Source of the DNA: Prorocentrum cordatum
Taxonomy: Eukaryota; Sar; Dinophyceae; Prorocentrales; Prorocentraceae
Assembly (NCBI GenBank): GCA_963575745.1
Contig: CAUYUJ010018481.1
Span: forward strand, 27,501-52,500
Length of the DNA: 25,000 nucleotides
Reading direction: 5' to 3'
This document shows, piece after piece, positions 23,936-25,000 of the stretch; position 1 is the stretch's first letter, and each line of letters starts with the position of its first letter. A model generated the notes under the pieces. It made no database searches, was not told the DNA's origin, and saw only the letters and a list, made by a program, of their open reading frames with translations. The position numbers and the translations under genes were made by a program.

Positions 23936-24745
23936 GTTTCGGCACACCCCTCACACGTTCCGTGGCCCCATAGGGGGTTCCAACTAAGGTCCCAGTGGCG
24001 CAGCCCGCATGGCGGCGCCGCCCCATTTTGACACTCTCCTCACGCGCTCCGTGGCCCCATAGGGAGCTCCACCTTTTGACACACCCCTCACACGGTTCGT
24101 GGCCCCATAGGGAGCTCCATCTAAGGCCCCAGCGGCGCAGCCCGCATGGCGGCGGCGCCCGATTTTGGCACACCCCTCACACGTGCCGTGGCTTCATAAG
24201 GAGCTCCATCTAAGGTCCCAGTGGCGCAGCCCGCACGGCGGCGCCGCCCCATTTTGGCACACCCCTCACACGGTTCGTGGCCCCATAGGGAGCTCCACCT
24301 GAAGTCCCAGTGGCGCAGCCCGCATGGCGGCGCCGCCCTATTTTGGCACACCCCTCACACGCTTCATGGCCCCATAGGGAGCTCCATCTTAGGTCCCAGT
24401 GGCGCAGCCCGCACGGCGGCGCCGCTCCATTTTGGCACACCCCTCACGCGCTCCGTGGCCCCATAGGGAGCTCCACCTAAGGTCCCAGTGGCGCAGCCCG
24501 CATGGCGGCGCCGCCCTATTTTGGCACACCCCTCACACGCTTCGTGGCCCCATAGGGAGCCCATCTAGGGTCCCAGTGGCGCATCCCGCATGGCGGCGCC
24601 GCCCCATTCTGGCACACCCCTCACACATGTTGTGGCCCCATAGGGAGCTCCATCTCAGGCCCCAGCGGCGCTGCCCGCATGGCGGCGCCGCCCTATTTTG
24701 GCAAGCCCCTCACACGTTTCGTGGCCCCTCACACGTTTTGGAAAC
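23936..24745. repeat. 89-bp satellite, about nine units
   Basis: Unit starts (TTTTGGCACACCCCTCACAC) are at 23936, 24025, 24073, 24162, 24251, 24340, 24429, 24518, 24607 and 24696. All but one are 89 bp apart; the 24025 unit is truncated to 48 bp. Each unit carries GTGGCCCCATAGGGAGCTCC, GGTCCCAGTGGCGCAGCCCG and the palindrome GGCGGCGCCGCC. Unit length is not divisible by three, yet frames stay open across many units on both strands. It sits directly upstream of the exon below, so it is probably intronic or 5' flanking. Confidence 0.95.
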
Positions 24746-24822
24746 CTTCTCTCCGTGTCGTGGACTCTCGCTTTGGGCCGTCGGCTGTCCAGCGCGCTGC
24801 CCCCTCGTCCGACCTCGCCCAG

Positions 24823-25000
24823 GCGTGATCCTGGACTGCGGCCGCCACGAGGTGGGGAACGGCAGGAAGGAGGACGACGACTTGCGGCTGGAGCTCTACG
24901 CGCTGCTCTCGCGCGCCACGCGCCACGAGGACCTCCTGCTCACGCGGGCGCCGCGCATCGAGTTCTTCCCAGCAGGGCCGCCGGAGGGATTGCGGAAGCA
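24823..25000 (+). CDS. Partial internal exon, unknown protein
   Basis: A pyrimidine-rich segment (CCCCCTCGTCCGACCTCGCCCAG) precedes AG|G at 24821-24823. From the GTG at 24825 the frame reads VILDCGRHEVGNGRKEDDD and continues with LELYALLSRATRHEDLLLTR, APRIEFFPAG and PPEGLRK to the window edge. Composition is balanced, charged and helical, and codons end almost always in C or G with frequent G at the first position, unlike the repeats around it. No methionine start is needed if this is an internal exon. I do not recognise the family. The other two plus frames read Arg/Ala/Gly-rich and are less likely. The gene continues beyond the window. Confidence 0.65.

Noticed and set aside
23936-24564. 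Repeated Cys/Gly/His peptides on both strands of the 89-bp satellite
   Set aside because: Both strands give equally long frames and the frame rotates with each unit, so there is no reason to prefer a protein.

Overview
This window looks like a piece of a large, GC-rich, repeat-dense eukaryotic nuclear genome. A dinoflagellate or similar large-genome alga is my best inference. The reasons are very sparse coding potential, no bacterial-style gene packing, abundant microsatellites and minisatellites, several small foldback elements, and a terminal exon-like block preceded by a pyrimidine-rich tract and AG|G. No rRNA, tRNA, spliced-leader gene, CRISPR array, operon or viral gene was recognised. 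The species assignment is not proven by anything in the sequence.

Layout. 1-1130: degenerate tandem repeats with units of about 108, 46 and 80 bp. 1131-2867: anonymous sequence with a TA microsatellite and the first copy of an 80-bp dispersed repeat (family A). 2868-6404: a mosaic of dispersed repeats (families B to E), a striking 163-bp near-perfect palindrome flanked by TA, a CT microsatellite, and the first copy of a GC-rich foldback element (family F). 6405-7900: the best coding candidate on the plus strand (from 7054). 7905-10128: second or third copies of families B, F, C and D, a 334-bp-spaced duplication, and a 217-bp TCC tract joined to a 34-bp module (family G). 10129-16276: two copies of a composite element (family J: AAC array, linker, 41-bp minisatellite, conserved tail). 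Between them lie a 25/28-bp minisatellite, an 11/12-bp minisatellite and a 2-kb array of a 10-bp motif with a higher-order period of about 510 bp. 16284-22610: very GC-rich sequence, then more ordinary sequence with several weak-to-moderate minus-strand coding candidates, two of them strongly acidic. 22916-24745: more TCC tracts, a foldback flanked by 76-bp direct repeats, and an 89-bp satellite. 24823-25000: start of a plausible internal exon on the plus strand, cut by the window edge.

No set of genes here can be shown to work together. The biological interest lies in the repeat architecture: at least nine repeat families occur two or more times inside 25 kb, several are foldbacks, and several arrays have units not divisible by three that stay free of stops in all frames. 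Many long open frames in the window arise from GC richness or from such arrays and should not be read as genes.
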